DNA of 64,000 nt from an uncultured Clostridia bacterium (GCA_934169725.1 CAKPOF010000002.1:118800-182799); one strand, 5' to 3'; counted from the stretch's first letter, positions 18,123 to 26,980 are shown. Program-made: numbers and translations. Notes: generated by a model from the letters alone, not told the origin.

Positions 18123-18473
18123 ATGGTAATAAAAAGAGGAGATATGTTTTATGCAGATTTGAGTCCTGTTATAGGATCAGAACAAGGTGGAATACGTCCA
18201 GTACTAATAATTCAAAACGATTTAGGGAATAAATATAGTCCAACAGTAATAGCTGCAGCAATTACCTCACAAACAGGAAAAACAAAATTACCAACACATA
18301 TAGAAATTGAATCAGAAACATGTGGATTAAAAAGTAATTCTGTTGTTTTAACAGAACAAATAAGAACTATAGATAAAAGTAGATTAAAAGAAAAAATAGG
18401 TCATATAACAGATGAAAAAATAATAAATAAAGTTAATAATGCTCTAGGCGTTAGTTTTGGATTAGAAGAATAG
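18123..18473 (+). CDS. ndoA: Type II toxin endoribonuclease MazF/NdoA
   Basis: 116 residues, PemK/MazF family: RGDMFYADLSPVIGSEQGGIRPVLII at the start (RGDMFYADL and GSEQGGIRPV are the key parts), the basic dimer loop, and VVLTEQIRTIDKSRL. It cleaves single-stranded mRNA at specific short sequences and is normally neutralised by MazE/NdoAI. No antitoxin gene is next to it. AGGAGTG ribosome-binding site. Very close to B. subtilis NdoA in layout. Confidence 0.93.
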   Translation: MVIKRGDMFYADLSPVIGSEQGGIRPVLIIQNDLGNKYSPTVIAAAITSQTGKTKLPTHIEIESETCGLKSNSVVLTEQIRTIDKSRLKEKIGHITDEKIINKVNNALGVSFGLEE

Positions 18474-18481
18474 TAAATGTA

Positions 18482-18512
18482 AAAAAGTAATCTAGTTTTA
18501 GATTACTTTTTA
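18482..18512 (+). terminator. Rho-independent terminator after mazF
   Basis: AAAAAGTAATCT / AGATTACTTTTT, perfect 12-bp stem with 6-base loop. Confidence 0.85.
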
Positions 18513-18515
18513 AGT

Positions 18516-18734
18516 GCTGTGTTACAATTCGTAATTCTAAATATTTATAAAATTTGATACTATATTGTTTTTTTATACATTTGTGTCGCAAACCACATAT
18601 TAAAATTATTGGTATGTAGTTTGCTCCAATTCGCACTCACTATTGTTCGTTTGATCACTTACGCGGTATTTAAAAACAATATAGTATCAAATTTAGAAAT
18701 GATTTATTTCATAAACTGTGAATTTTAACACAGC
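18516..18734 (+). repeat. Dispersed repeat family R1, copy C (complete, arm type 1)
   Basis: Lies between convergent mazF and the HD-GYP gene. Inverted arms share AAATTTGATACTATATTG perfectly and extend outward to TTACAATTC / GAATTTTAA, with flanking GCTGTG / CACAGC. The core runs from ATACATTTGTGTCGCAAAC to CACTTACGCGGTAT. It is the best-preserved type 1 copy. It fills the whole gap of about 270 bases apart from the mazF terminator. Confidence 0.9.
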
Positions 18735-18742
18735 AAGTAAAA

Positions 18743-19690
18743 TTAAATTTTTAATTTTTTTATAGATTTAATTTCAGAATACAAGTTATCTATAATAGCT
18801 TTCCTTGTATTATAAGCATTAAGATATTCTTCATGAATTGAATTATAATTTTCAATTGTTTCTCCAGGTTTTAATAACATTTTTATATATTCTAGATAAT
18901 ATTCTTTATCATTTTCTTTAACAGCAGTATCCATTTTTTGTTGATATTTATTAATTTTTTTAAATCTTTTTAATTCTTTTTCTAAATTGTCAACATAGCT
19001 TTGAGTACATGTTATTTCATATCCAATATCATCAATAACTACTTTAAATAGAGTACGAACAATTAGAGGATTAGTTTTACCAAGTTTGGCATTATCAGAC
19101 ATTTGCTTTAATGTTCCAGAATAATCAGGTGTTGTAGAAGGTTTTGCTTCATCTAATAATATTTTTAATGTATCTGATATACCAACGTGAGATTTATATT
19201 GTCTTTTACTAACTATTGCATCATATTCATCTGCGACTCTAATTATTTGACCTTCATAAGGAATATCTTTTTTTGTTAAACCTTGTGGATAGCCAGAACC
19301 ATTTAAAGCTTCATGGTGATATAAAGGACCAGCAGCATAGGGCCTTAATTTTAAATCTTTCATACACATTTCATATCCTAAAGTAGTATGTGTTTTCATT
19401 ACTGAGTATTCTTCATCTGTTAATTTAGAAGGCTTTTGTAAAATTGAAGCAGGTATAAATAACTTTCCTATATCATGCAAATATGCACATATTGTACAAT
19501 ATTCTGTAAAACCTTTTGTACAGTGAAGATATTCGCAAAGCCTACATGTCAAAGATGCAACATTTTCACAGTGTTTTCTTGTAAAAACATCTAATGTATC
19601 TAACATATCTAATTGATATCTCATTGTTTTATCCAAATTATATGATTTTAAACTTGTTTTATCATAAAAGTCAAATTCTGGTTGTTTCAT
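18743..19690 (-). CDS. HD-GYP domain protein (probable cyclic-di-GMP phosphodiesterase)
   Basis: 315 residues. HD at residues 72-73 in YLHDIGK and the HD-GYP extension HHEALNGSGYP at 125-135, then RVADEYDAIVSKRQY. These metal-binding motifs define enzymes that hydrolyse cyclic-di-GMP to GMP. No receiver or transmembrane domain; an additional helical C-terminal part of about 130 residues (KELKRFKKINKYQQKM) has no recognised sensor. AAAGGAGTTG precedes the start on the minus strand. Convergent to mazF. Confidence 0.88.
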   Translation of the reverse strand: MKQPEFDFYDKTSLKSYNLDKTMRYQLDMLDTLDVFTRKHCENVASLTCRLCEYLHCTKGFTEYCTICAYLHDIGKLFIPASILQKPSKLTDEEYSVMKTHTTLGYEMCMKDLKLRPYAAGPLYHHEALNGSGYPQGLTKKDIPYEGQIIRVADEYDAIVSKRQYKSHVGISDTLKILLDEAKPSTTPDYSGTLKQMSDNAKLGKTNPLIVRTLFKVVIDDIGYEITCTQSYVDNLEKELKRFKKINKYQQKMDTAVKENDKEYYLEYIKMLLKPGETIENYNSIHEEYLNAYNTRKAIIDNLYSEIKSIKKLKI

Positions 19691-19750
19691 AAATTTTCAA
19701 CTCCTTTATTTTAAAAATATAATAACATTAAATAAAAAAAACTTCAACCA

Positions 19751-19806
19751 AAAATAATATATTATAAAATTTTTATAAGTTAAATATCTAAAGCTGTGAA
19801 TTGTAA
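19751..19806 (+). repeat. R1 solo arm, copy D
   Basis: AATATATTATAAAATTTTT followed by ATAAGTTAAATATCTAAAGC and GAATTGTAA: a right arm of type 1 with no core or left arm. Confidence 0.7.
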
Positions 19807-19845
19807 CAATATAATATTAATACCTATAATTTGAAAAAATGATGA

Positions 19846-19874
19846 TTGACATAATCACAAATAGAATATATAAT
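19846..19874 (+). promoter_or_regulatory. Consensus SigA promoter of the tandem-HD gene
   Basis: TTGACA (19846-19851), 17-base spacer, TATAAT (19869-19874), an exact consensus match. It lies inside the longest open frame (ATG 19839), which rules that ATG out as the real start. Confidence 0.85.
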
Positions 19875-19919
19875 GTAGTAGAATATGGAAATCCTAGTTT
19901 TAAATGGAGGTTAAGAACA

Positions 19920-21233
19920 ATGAAAAAGAAAACCGGTTTAGCCAAATGGGAAAAAGAATATTCCTTTATAAAAGGCCATGCTACTACAAACAAAATGCGG
20001 AATACTTTAATTGCATTATCATTGGCAGTTAAATATCACAAGGGTCAATGTAGGGATGGAGGAGAACCATACATTATACATCCATTAATGGTATGCAAAT
20101 CTTTGATGTTATTAAACATTGAAAAAAATTTGAAAGAATGGCATCCAGAAAAAGAAGAAAAATGGAGTATGCATGAATGTGACATTGTATATGCAGCAGC
20201 AATTTTGCATGATGTTATTGAAGATTGCGAACTACCTAATAAAGGTAAGGAACTAGTTAGCGAATATCATCTTGAAAAAGAGGTATTAGAAGTTGTAATG
20301 TTATTAACAAAACCACCAAAACATAAGAAATGGTTATGGAGTCAAAGTTATGATGAAGAAGTTTATTATGAAAAAATAGCTTTAAACTGGAAAGCAACAT
20401 TAATAAAAATTTCGGATAGAGCTAACAATTGTAGTACAATGGTAGTATTTGATGAAGATAGACTTCGCAAATATATTATTGAAACAAAGAATAAAATTTA
20501 TCCTTTAGCAGAAAAAGGAAAAATCAAGTACCCAGCAATTTCTGATACAATAATTATTTTAGAAAATTTAATTGTATCTATATGTGAAACAATTGCATCT
20601 ATGTTAGGAATGCAAAAGGTTTTTGTTGATGAAAACGAAAAATACAAAAAAATGGTGCATTTCATAGAAGGTGCAGCAAGAAATAATATGCCAAATACAT
20701 ATAAGGCATTAATTTTAGCACAAAAGTTTCATGCGAGCCATACTCGAACTAGTGGAGATCCATTTATTATTCATCCATTAAGAGTATGTTCATATTTAAT
20801 GTCATTAGATGCAGGAGATGATTACACATATGCAGCATCATTATTACATGAAATCCCACAAAAAACAGAAACACATGAAAGTGGGATTAAACTTATAAAA
20901 AAATATGGACTGGATCAGGAAGTTATTAATGTTGTTGAACTTGTTTCAAATAAAGAGCAATCATTAAAAGACTATTATTCAAAAATAGAAAAGAATGAAA
21001 GAGCTCTTTTAGAAAAATTGTCTAATAGAGTTCATACATGTACATTATTAGCTAATGCTAGTAAATTTGAAAATATATCATATATTCAAGAAACAAAGAA
21101 ATATATGGTACCAATGTGTAAAAATGGAATGTTGTATTATCCTCAATATGCAAACCAAATTGAAATTATGCAAAGTCATATAATGGCGATAAGTAATGTT
21201 GTTGAAGTATTGACAAAGAAACGAAACTGGTAA
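19920..21233 (+). CDS. Tandem HD-domain protein, RelA/SpoT-hydrolase-like
   Basis: 437 residues from ATG 19920, which has GGAGG nine bases upstream and lies downstream of the consensus promoter. Two homologous HD modules. The first has YHKGQCRDGGEPYIIHP and AAAILHDVIEDCE (H97, D98), close to the ppGpp hydrolase domain of Rel/SpoT and MESH1. The second has FHASHTRTSGDPFIIHP but LLHEIPQKTE (H310, E311), so its HD pair is altered and may be inactive. No synthetase or TGS domain. It could degrade (p)ppGpp or a related nucleotide; substrate untested. Confidence 0.75.
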   Translation: MKKKTGLAKWEKEYSFIKGHATTNKMRNTLIALSLAVKYHKGQCRDGGEPYIIHPLMVCKSLMLLNIEKNLKEWHPEKEEKWSMHECDIVYAAAILHDVIEDCELPNKGKELVSEYHLEKEVLEVVMLLTKPPKHKKWLWSQSYDEEVYYEKIALNWKATLIKISDRANNCSTMVVFDEDRLRKYIIETKNKIYPLAEKGKIKYPAISDTIIILENLIVSICETIASMLGMQKVFVDENEKYKKMVHFIEGAARNNMPNTYKALILAQKFHASHTRTSGDPFIIHPLRVCSYLMSLDAGDDYTYAASLLHEIPQKTETHESGIKLIKKYGLDQEVINVVELVSNKEQSLKDYYSKIEKNERALLEKLSNRVHTCTLLANASKFENISYIQETKKYMVPMCKNGMLYYPQYANQIEIMQSHIMAISNVVEVLTKKRNW

Positions 21234-21245
21234 ACCTCAAAGAGT

Positions 21246-21282
21246 GAAGCTAACGATAGTTAGCTTCTAAATTTTTTATTTT
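21246..21282 (+). terminator. Rho-independent terminator after tandem-HD gene
   Basis: GAAGCTAAC / GTTAGCTTC, 9-bp perfect stem with GATA loop and T-rich tail. Confidence 0.85.
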
Positions 21283-21292
21283 TTCAATGTAA

Positions 21293-21321
21293 TTGAAAAA
21301 TGTCAGATTTTGTGATAATAT
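21293..21321 (+). promoter_or_regulatory. SigA-type promoter of aspS
   Basis: TTGAAA (21293-21298), 17-base spacer, TAATAT (21316-21321). No T-box leader is visible in the short space before aspS. Confidence 0.65.
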
Positions 21322-21353
21322 ATTTAAGATAAGAACAAACAGGGGGAATAATA

Positions 21354-23111
21354 ATGTACAGAACAAAAACATGTGGAGAATTAAATATAAATAATGTAAA
21401 AGAAAATGTTGAATTAGCAGGATGGATACAAAAAATTAGAGACTTAGGTGGAATGACATTTATAGATTTAAGAGATGAATTTGGAATAACACAAATAGTT
21501 ATAAATGATGAAAAATTGCAAAAAAAAGTAAAAGATTTAAATACAGAAAGCTGTATTCACATAAGTGGAGAAGTAGTGGAAAGAAGTAGTAAAAATCCAC
21601 ATATGAAAACAGGAGATATAGAAGTAATAGCTAAAGATATAGAGGTTTTAGGTAAATGTAAAAATATATTACCTTTTGAGATAAATACAAACCAAGAGGT
21701 AAGAGAAGATCTAAGATTGGAATACAGATTTTTAGATTTAAGAAATGAAAAATTACATAATAATATTTTATTGCGTTCCAAAATATTAAAAGCAATAAGA
21801 GATAAAATGGATGAATTGGAATTTACAGAAATTCAAACTCCAATTCTTGCAAATTCATCACCAGAAGGTGCACGAGACTATTTAGTACCAAGTAGATTAA
21901 ATCCAGGAGAATTTTATGCACTTCCACAAGCACCTCAACAATTTAAACAATTGTTAATGGTTAGTGGGTTTAATAAATATTATCAAATAGCACCATGTTT
22001 TAGAGATGAAGACCCAAGAGCTGATAGAGCACCAGGTGAATTTTATCAATTAGATTATGAAATGAGTTTTGCAACACAAGAAGATGTATTTAAAGTTATG
22101 GAAGAAGTTGTACCATATATTTTTGAAAAATTCACAAATTGGAAAGTAGATAAAGGACCATTTATTAAAATTCCATATAAAGAGGCAATGGAGAAATATG
22201 GTATTGATAAACCAGATTTAAGAAATCCACTGATAATACAAGATGTAACAAGACTTTTTAAAAATTCAGAATTTAATGCATTTAAAGATAAAACTATAAA
22301 AGCGATAATAGTACCAAATGGTGCAGAACAAGGTAGAAAATTCTTTGATAAAATGGTAGATTTTGCTGTAACAGATGAAGTTGGAGCAAAAGGATTAGCA
22401 TGGACAAAACTAGATAAAGATGACAATATCCAAGGTGGAATTGCTAAATTTATAACAGATGAAATAAAAGAAAAATTAAAAGAAGAATATGGATTAGAAA
22501 AACAGGGAAGTATATTCTTTATAGCTGATGAATTTTCTAAAGCACAAAAAATAGCAGGACTTGTAAGAATAGAGTTAGGAAAGAGATTAGATTTAATAGA
22601 AAAAGGAGTATATAAATTCTGCTTTATAGTAGATTTTCCAATGTATGAACTATCTGATGAAGGAACAATTGATTTTAGCCATAATCCATTTTCAATGCCA
22701 CAAGGTGGATTAGAAGCTTTAGAAAATATGAATCCATTAGATATATTAGCATATCAATATGATTTAGTATGTAATGGATATGAAATGGCGTCAGGAGCAG
22801 TTAGAAATCATAATCCAGAAATTATGGTAAAAGCATTTGAAATTGCAGGATATACTGAAGAAGATGTAAAAAATAGATTTGGAGCTTTATACAATGCATT
22901 CCAATATGGTACACCACCACATGCAGGTGCTGCACCTGGAATTGATAGAATGGTAATGTTAATAGCTGATTCACAAAATATAAGAGAAGTAATTGCATTC
23001 CCTAAAAATAAAAAAGCAAGAGATTTGTTAATGAGAGCACCATCTATTGTTTCAGAACAACAATTAAAAGATGTACACATAAAGGTAGACTTAAAAAAAG
23101 AGGAGGAGTAA
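21354..23111 (+). CDS. aspS: Aspartyl-tRNA synthetase
   Basis: 585 residues, normal for the bacterial form. N-terminal OB anticodon-binding domain (VELAGWIQKIRDLGGMTFIDLRD in two parts), class II motif 2 FRDEDPRADR, the bacterial GAD insertion in the middle, and motif 3 GAAPGIDRMVML near the C-terminus. It charges tRNA-Asp in the cytosol. Whether it also charges tRNA-Asn cannot be told here. GGGGGG-type ribosome-binding site. A TSCPD protein follows three bases later. Confidence 0.97.
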   Translation: MYRTKTCGELNINNVKENVELAGWIQKIRDLGGMTFIDLRDEFGITQIVINDEKLQKKVKDLNTESCIHISGEVVERSSKNPHMKTGDIEVIAKDIEVLGKCKNILPFEINTNQEVREDLRLEYRFLDLRNEKLHNNILLRSKILKAIRDKMDELEFTEIQTPILANSSPEGARDYLVPSRLNPGEFYALPQAPQQFKQLLMVSGFNKYYQIAPCFRDEDPRADRAPGEFYQLDYEMSFATQEDVFKVMEEVVPYIFEKFTNWKVDKGPFIKIPYKEAMEKYGIDKPDLRNPLIIQDVTRLFKNSEFNAFKDKTIKAIIVPNGAEQGRKFFDKMVDFAVTDEVGAKGLAWTKLDKDDNIQGGIAKFITDEIKEKLKEEYGLEKQGSIFFIADEFSKAQKIAGLVRIELGKRLDLIEKGVYKFCFIVDFPMYELSDEGTIDFSHNPFSMPQGGLEALENMNPLDILAYQYDLVCNGYEMASGAVRNHNPEIMVKAFEIAGYTEEDVKNRFGALYNAFQYGTPPHAGAAPGIDRMVMLIADSQNIREVIAFPKNKKARDLLMRAPSIVSEQQLKDVHIKVDLKKEEE

Positions 23112-23114
23112 ACT

Positions 23115-23366
23115 ATGGAATATAGATATACACCAAATGGAGTATGTTCAAGTGAATTTATAATAGAAATAGAAGGTAATAAAATAAAAAGTTTAAAAAT
23201 TCTTGGAGGATGTCCAGGAAACACAATAGGAGTTTCACATTTAGTAGAAGGTATGGATATAAATGAAGCCATAAAAAAACTAAAAGGAATTCCATGTGGT
23301 GGAAGAGGAACATCATGCCCTGATCAAATAGCAAAAGCCTTAGAAGAAATAAAAGAAAAAATGTAA
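23115..23366 (+). CDS. TSCPD domain-containing protein (TIGR03905 type)
   Basis: 83 residues. It ends with CGGRGTSCPDQIAKALEE, the TSCPD motif, and has CSSEFIIEIEGNKI and GGCPGNTIGVSHLVEGM earlier. The domain also occurs as the C-terminal metal- or nucleotide-binding part of class II ribonucleotide reductases; the free-standing protein is common in Clostridia, role unknown. Probably co-transcribed with aspS. Confidence 0.88.
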   Translation: MEYRYTPNGVCSSEFIIEIEGNKIKSLKILGGCPGNTIGVSHLVEGMDINEAIKKLKGIPCGGRGTSCPDQIAKALEEIKEKM

Positions 23367-23394
23367 TAATAAAATTAAAAAATTCAGAAAATAA

Positions 23395-23445
23395 AAATAT
23401 AATAAATACACAGCTATTAGACTAAGTATTTATTATATTTTTTTA
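23395..23445. terminator. Terminator between convergent TSCPD and transglycosylase genes
   Basis: AAATATAATAAATAC / GTATTTATTATATTT, 15-bp perfect stem with T-runs on both strands, so it may work in both directions. A second hairpin, TATATTAGG / CCTAATATA, lies at 23446-23477. Confidence 0.75.
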
Positions 23446-23487
23446 TATATTAGGCAAGTAAAAGAATTCCTAATATAGGAAAAAATA

Positions 23488-24165
23488 TTATTTTGTAATA
23501 GCATTTGACTGTTCCTGGGTTATATAACCGTTTTCAACCATAGTCTTTAATACATGTTTTTGTCTTTTTTTAGCTAAATCAGGATTAACCGTTGGGGCAT
23601 ATACAGAAGGAGCATTTGGAATGCCTGCTAACATTGATGTCTCACTTAATGTTAAATTTTGAGGATCTTTATTAAAATATCCAATACTTGCATCATAAAT
23701 TCCATAATAACCATCACCAAAATATGCACTATTTACATATAAAGCAAAAATTTCTTCTTTTGAAAAATTTTTTTCTAAATCGTATGAGGCAAAAATTTCA
23801 CCCAACTTTCTTAACCATGTATCTTTTTGTGAAAATACAATATTTTTAGCTACTTGTTGAGTGATAGTACTACCACCTTCTTGAAGTTCACCAGTTTTTA
23901 TATTAGACCAAAGAGCACGAGCAATACCCCAAAAATCAACAGCACCATGGCTATAGTAACGACGATCTTCAACAGAAATAACAGCATTTACATAGTCTTT
24001 TGATAATTTATTAAAAGGAACATAGTGTTCTGATTTTGTTACTTCAGATGTTCTAGTTAATAAAGGTTTTTCTTTTAATGCCATAGAATAATATGTAAAA
24101 CCTATAACACCTAAAACAATTAATATTAATATAATTAAAAATAATAATTTTCTAAAAAGTTTCAT
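23488..24165 (-). CDS. mtgA: Monofunctional peptidoglycan glycosyltransferase (GT51)
   Basis: 225 residues: N-terminal membrane anchor (about 5-28), then the GT51 domain with EDRRYYSH at 66-73 containing the catalytic Glu, and EGGSTITQQ at 96-104. It extends glycan chains from lipid II outside the membrane. No transpeptidase domain follows, so it is a monofunctional enzyme rather than a class A PBP. It is transcribed away from prepilin-like gene 2, and a large repeat copy occupies the shared upstream region. The symbol is by function; strict orthology was not tested. Confidence 0.88.
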   Translation of the reverse strand: MKLFRKLLFLIILILIVLGVIGFTYYSMALKEKPLLTRTSEVTKSEHYVPFNKLSKDYVNAVISVEDRRYYSHGAVDFWGIARALWSNIKTGELQEGGSTITQQVAKNIVFSQKDTWLRKLGEIFASYDLEKNFSKEEIFALYVNSAYFGDGYYGIYDASIGYFNKDPQNLTLSETSMLAGIPNAPSVYAPTVNPDLAKKRQKHVLKTMVENGYITQEQSNAITK

Positions 24166-24242
24166 AAAACACCTCTATATAATATTTGCTTTATTATATA
24201 GCAAGAAAAAAATTTTTACAATAATGTAAAAAATATTCCTAG

Positions 24243-24586
24243 AGTTGAGAACTCTAGGAAATTTTTAGATACAAATTTTTAAAGTTAATATTATTTTATA
24301 TAAAACTTAATTATAAGAATTCAATATATATTATTTTTGAAATACCACATAAGCGACCAAACGAACGATAGTGAGTGCGATTGGAGCAATTTACTAATAA
24401 TTTTTAATTAATAGATTGCAACAGCAGGGTATTGAAAAAATAATATATATTGAATTTAAAATACAGACTTATATTTACAACAAAAAAATTTATAAATTAA
24501 AATTATTTTTATGTTAAAAACACTTGATATTACATATTTTTATTGTTATACTTTTAATTAGAAAAATATTCCTAGAGTTCTCAACT
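24243..24586 (-). repeat. Dispersed repeat family R1, copy E (complete, large arm type 3)
   Basis: A 344-bp element with terminal inverted repeat AGTTGAGAACTCTAGGAA at both ends, inner arms AATTCAATATATATTATTTTT, and the family core in reverse orientation. Its whole length aligns, inverted, with copy K at 61697-62039. It fills most of 24166-24722, between the transglycosylase and prepilin-like gene 2. A promoter-like TTGATA-N17-TATACT (24524-24552) lies in the arm facing the prepilin gene. Confidence 0.88.
24524..24552 (+). promoter_or_regulatory. Promoter-like sequence inside repeat copy E
   Basis: TTGATA (24524-24529), 17-base spacer, TATACT (24547-24552), pointing to prepilin-like gene 2. 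The matching sequence exists in copy K but points away from its prepilin gene, so its role is uncertain. Confidence 0.4.
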
Positions 24587-24722
24587 AAAAGAAATAAAAT
24601 ACGACAATATATCAACTTAATACTTGCAAAAATATAAAATTCAAGTATAGAAAAAAATTAGTTGTAAATACTAATACTAGGATAATGAATTATTAAGAAG
24701 AAAGAATTGGAGGGAACAAAAG

Positions 24723-25886
24723 ATGGCAAAAAAGAAATGTAGCAAAATGAGTGAAAAACTGAAAGGAAGAAATGGTATTACACTGATAGCGCTTGTGATA
24801 ACAATAATAGTGTTATTAATATTAGCAGGAGTAACAATTGCAAGTATAACAGGTGAAAATGGGATACTATCAAAAGCAACACAAGCAAGTCAGAAGACTA
24901 CACAAGAAAAAGAAAGAGAAGAAATAAAGATGGCTGTAACATCTGATAATATGAAATATATTACCGGAGATGAAAGAGAAAGTGATTATTATATAGAAAA
25001 TTTTCAAAAAGAATTAGATAATATAGCTGGAGCAAGTAAAACAAAAGTCGTATATGATATGGGAGTTTTGAAAGTAACTTATAAAGAAACAGGAAATGTG
25101 TATTACATAAAATATGAACATGACGAAAATGGCAATCTAAAAATTAATATAAAAACAAGTGAAGAATATTTTAGTGATAAAAAGTATGAAACAAGTGATT
25201 TAACAAATGAAGAAAAATCACAATTAGAATCAGGAATAAAACTAGAAATGAATTCAGGAAATAAAGGTGAATTTTTAATGCAAATTGGATATGATGGAAT
25301 AGTAGACTGGGGAGATGGAACATACAGCAAAGTTGAAAATCCATATACAGGAAAGATAGAAAACCATTTCAAAAAAATTGCTAGTATAGATAATACTTAT
25401 TCAGATATAAAATTAAATTCTATTAAAATAGCAGGAATAACTACTGGAACAAATACAATTTGGCATCAATATGTTGAAAAAAATAGAAAATATATAGTAA
25501 AAGTTTATACAAGTGGTATACAAGTTCACTCAGAAGAGTTGCTAAAAATAGTAGATTGGGGACAATGTGAACTTCTCGATGTTAATTTTTCTGATAGTAC
25601 AAATCTAGCAGAGATAGCAGTACCACAAAGATATAGTTTTAGAAAAGACTATGGGTATATGGCATGGTGTTTTCAAAATTGTACATCTTTAAAACAAATA
25701 CCAGCAGACTTTTTCACAAATATTCCTGAAATCTTTAATGTAGAAAGTATGTTTGAAAATTGTACTTCACTAACAGGTAATGCAATAGAATTATGGAAAA
25801 ATAATAAGGTAACTTCTTATGAAAATTGCTATAAGGGTTGTACAAATTTATCAAATTATAATGAAATACCAGAAGGATGGAAATAA
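24723..25886 (+). CDS. Prepilin-like surface protein 2 with BspA/DUF285-like C-terminus
   Basis: 387 residues, GGAGGG eight bases before ATG. A basic leader of about 16 residues, then NGITLIALVITIIVLLILAG, a type IV prepilin-like helix with the Glu-5 position replaced by Leu-Ile-Ala context. The C-terminal part contains WGDGTYSKVENPYTGKI and repeats such as MAWCFQNCTSLKQIP and MFENCTSLTGNAIE, which match the BspA-like/DUF285 leucine-rich surface repeats. Probably exported and displayed. Followed by its own terminator, so monocistronic. Confidence 0.75.
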   Translation: MAKKKCSKMSEKLKGRNGITLIALVITIIVLLILAGVTIASITGENGILSKATQASQKTTQEKEREEIKMAVTSDNMKYITGDERESDYYIENFQKELDNIAGASKTKVVYDMGVLKVTYKETGNVYYIKYEHDENGNLKINIKTSEEYFSDKKYETSDLTNEEKSQLESGIKLEMNSGNKGEFLMQIGYDGIVDWGDGTYSKVENPYTGKIENHFKKIASIDNTYSDIKLNSIKIAGITTGTNTIWHQYVEKNRKYIVKVYTSGIQVHSEELLKIVDWGQCELLDVNFSDSTNLAEIAVPQRYSFRKDYGYMAWCFQNCTSLKQIPADFFTNIPEIFNVESMFENCTSLTGNAIELWKNNKVTSYENCYKGCTNLSNYNEIPEGWK

Positions 25887-25951
25887 AAAAATAATACAAC
25901 GGAAGTGTCTTGTATTTGCTTATGATAAAGTGAGATTATTAAAATTGAGAA

Positions 25952-25989
25952 AAATAGCATAGTAAACATAATATTATGCTATTTTTTTC
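25952..25989 (+). terminator. Rho-independent terminator
   Basis: AAATAGCATA / TATGCTATTT, 10-bp stem with long loop and a run of T. Confidence 0.75.
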
Positions 25990-25999
25990 ATTTTCAATA

Positions 26000-26028
26000 T
26001 TTACAATTTTCTTACCTTGTGATAGAAT
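26000..26028 (+). promoter_or_regulatory. SigA-type promoter of dapF
   Basis: TTTACA (26000-26005), 17-base spacer, TAGAAT (26023-26028). No lysine riboswitch is visible in the ~60-base leader. Confidence 0.55.
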
Positions 26029-26090
26029 AACAATCAGTTTAATATAAATATATTATTCTATATATTAATACCTAGAAGAGGTGAAGAAAA

Positions 26091-26939
26091 ATGATAAAAT
26101 TTACAAAAATGCATGGGCTAGGGAACGATTATGTCTATATGGATGCAATTCATCAAAATATAGAAAATGAATCTTCTCTAGCTCAATTTGTCAGCAACAG
26201 AAATTTTGGAATAGGTTCAGATGGACTAATTTTGATATGTAAAAGTGATGTGGCTGATTTTAAAATGAGAATGTTTAATTCAGATGGAAGTGAGGCAGAA
26301 ATGTGTGGCAACGGAATACGTTGTGTAGGAAAATTTGTATTTGACAAAGGTCTTACAAATAAAACAGAAGTAAAAATAGAGACTTTAGCAGGAATTAAAA
26401 CATTAAAATTAAATATAAAGGAAGGGAAAGTTTCAACTGCAAGGGTAGATATGGGAGAGCCTATATTAGAGCCAAAAGAAATTCCAGTTATATCAAATGA
26501 AGATATTGTTAAAAATTTGGAAGTATCTGCAGAGAATAGAAATTTTAGATTTACATGTGTGTCTATGGGAAATCCACATGCAATAACTTTTGTGGATGAT
26601 ACTAAAAACTTTGATGTAGAAAAATATGGAAAAGTTATTGAAGTTGATAAAAATTTTCCTAGAAAAACAAATGTAGAATTTATAGAAGTTATAGATAAAA
26701 ATAATATAAAAATGAGAGTATGGGAAAGAGGTGCCGGAGAAACTTTGGCATGTGGTACAGGAGCATGTGCTTCAACAGTTGCATGTATATTAAATGGATT
26801 AACAGATAGAAAAGTAAATGTAGAGTTACTAGGTGGGACTTTAGAAATAGAATGGAATAAAGAAGATAATCATGTATATATGACAGGACCAGCAGTAACA
26901 GTGTTTGAAGGAGAATTATTAGAAACTACAAGAAAATAA
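26091..26939 (+). CDS. dapF: Diaminopimelate epimerase
   Basis: 282 residues with the two catalytic cysteines: C72 in EMCGNGIRC and C221 in LACGTGAC. It starts MIKFTKMHGLGNDY, the family opening. It converts LL- to meso-diaminopimelate for lysine and peptidoglycan synthesis in the cytosol. The next gene is DapL, which makes the LL form, so the two catalyse consecutive steps. MurE at 54571 has the meso-DAP signature, consistent with this product. Confidence 0.97.
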   Translation: MIKFTKMHGLGNDYVYMDAIHQNIENESSLAQFVSNRNFGIGSDGLILICKSDVADFKMRMFNSDGSEAEMCGNGIRCVGKFVFDKGLTNKTEVKIETLAGIKTLKLNIKEGKVSTARVDMGEPILEPKEIPVISNEDIVKNLEVSAENRNFRFTCVSMGNPHAITFVDDTKNFDVEKYGKVIEVDKNFPRKTNVEFIEVIDKNNIKMRVWERGAGETLACGTGACASTVACILNGLTDRKVNVELLGGTLEIEWNKEDNHVYMTGPAVTVFEGELLETTRK

Positions 26940-26946
26940 AGTGAAG

Positions 26947-26980
26947 AAAGGAGAATGTAACATATTTAATATGTTATGTG
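26947..26980 (+). promoter_or_regulatory. Shine-Dalgarno / hairpin / start arrangement of dapL
   Basis: AAAGGAG (26947-26953), then the perfect palindrome TAACATATTTAATATGTTA (26958-26976), then GTG at 26978. Linear distance is 24 bases; with the hairpin folded only about 5 remain. Confidence 0.55.

Noticed and set aside
21237..21353. T-box riboswitch upstream of aspS
   Set aside because: The space after the previous terminator is too short and no T-box sequence is present.
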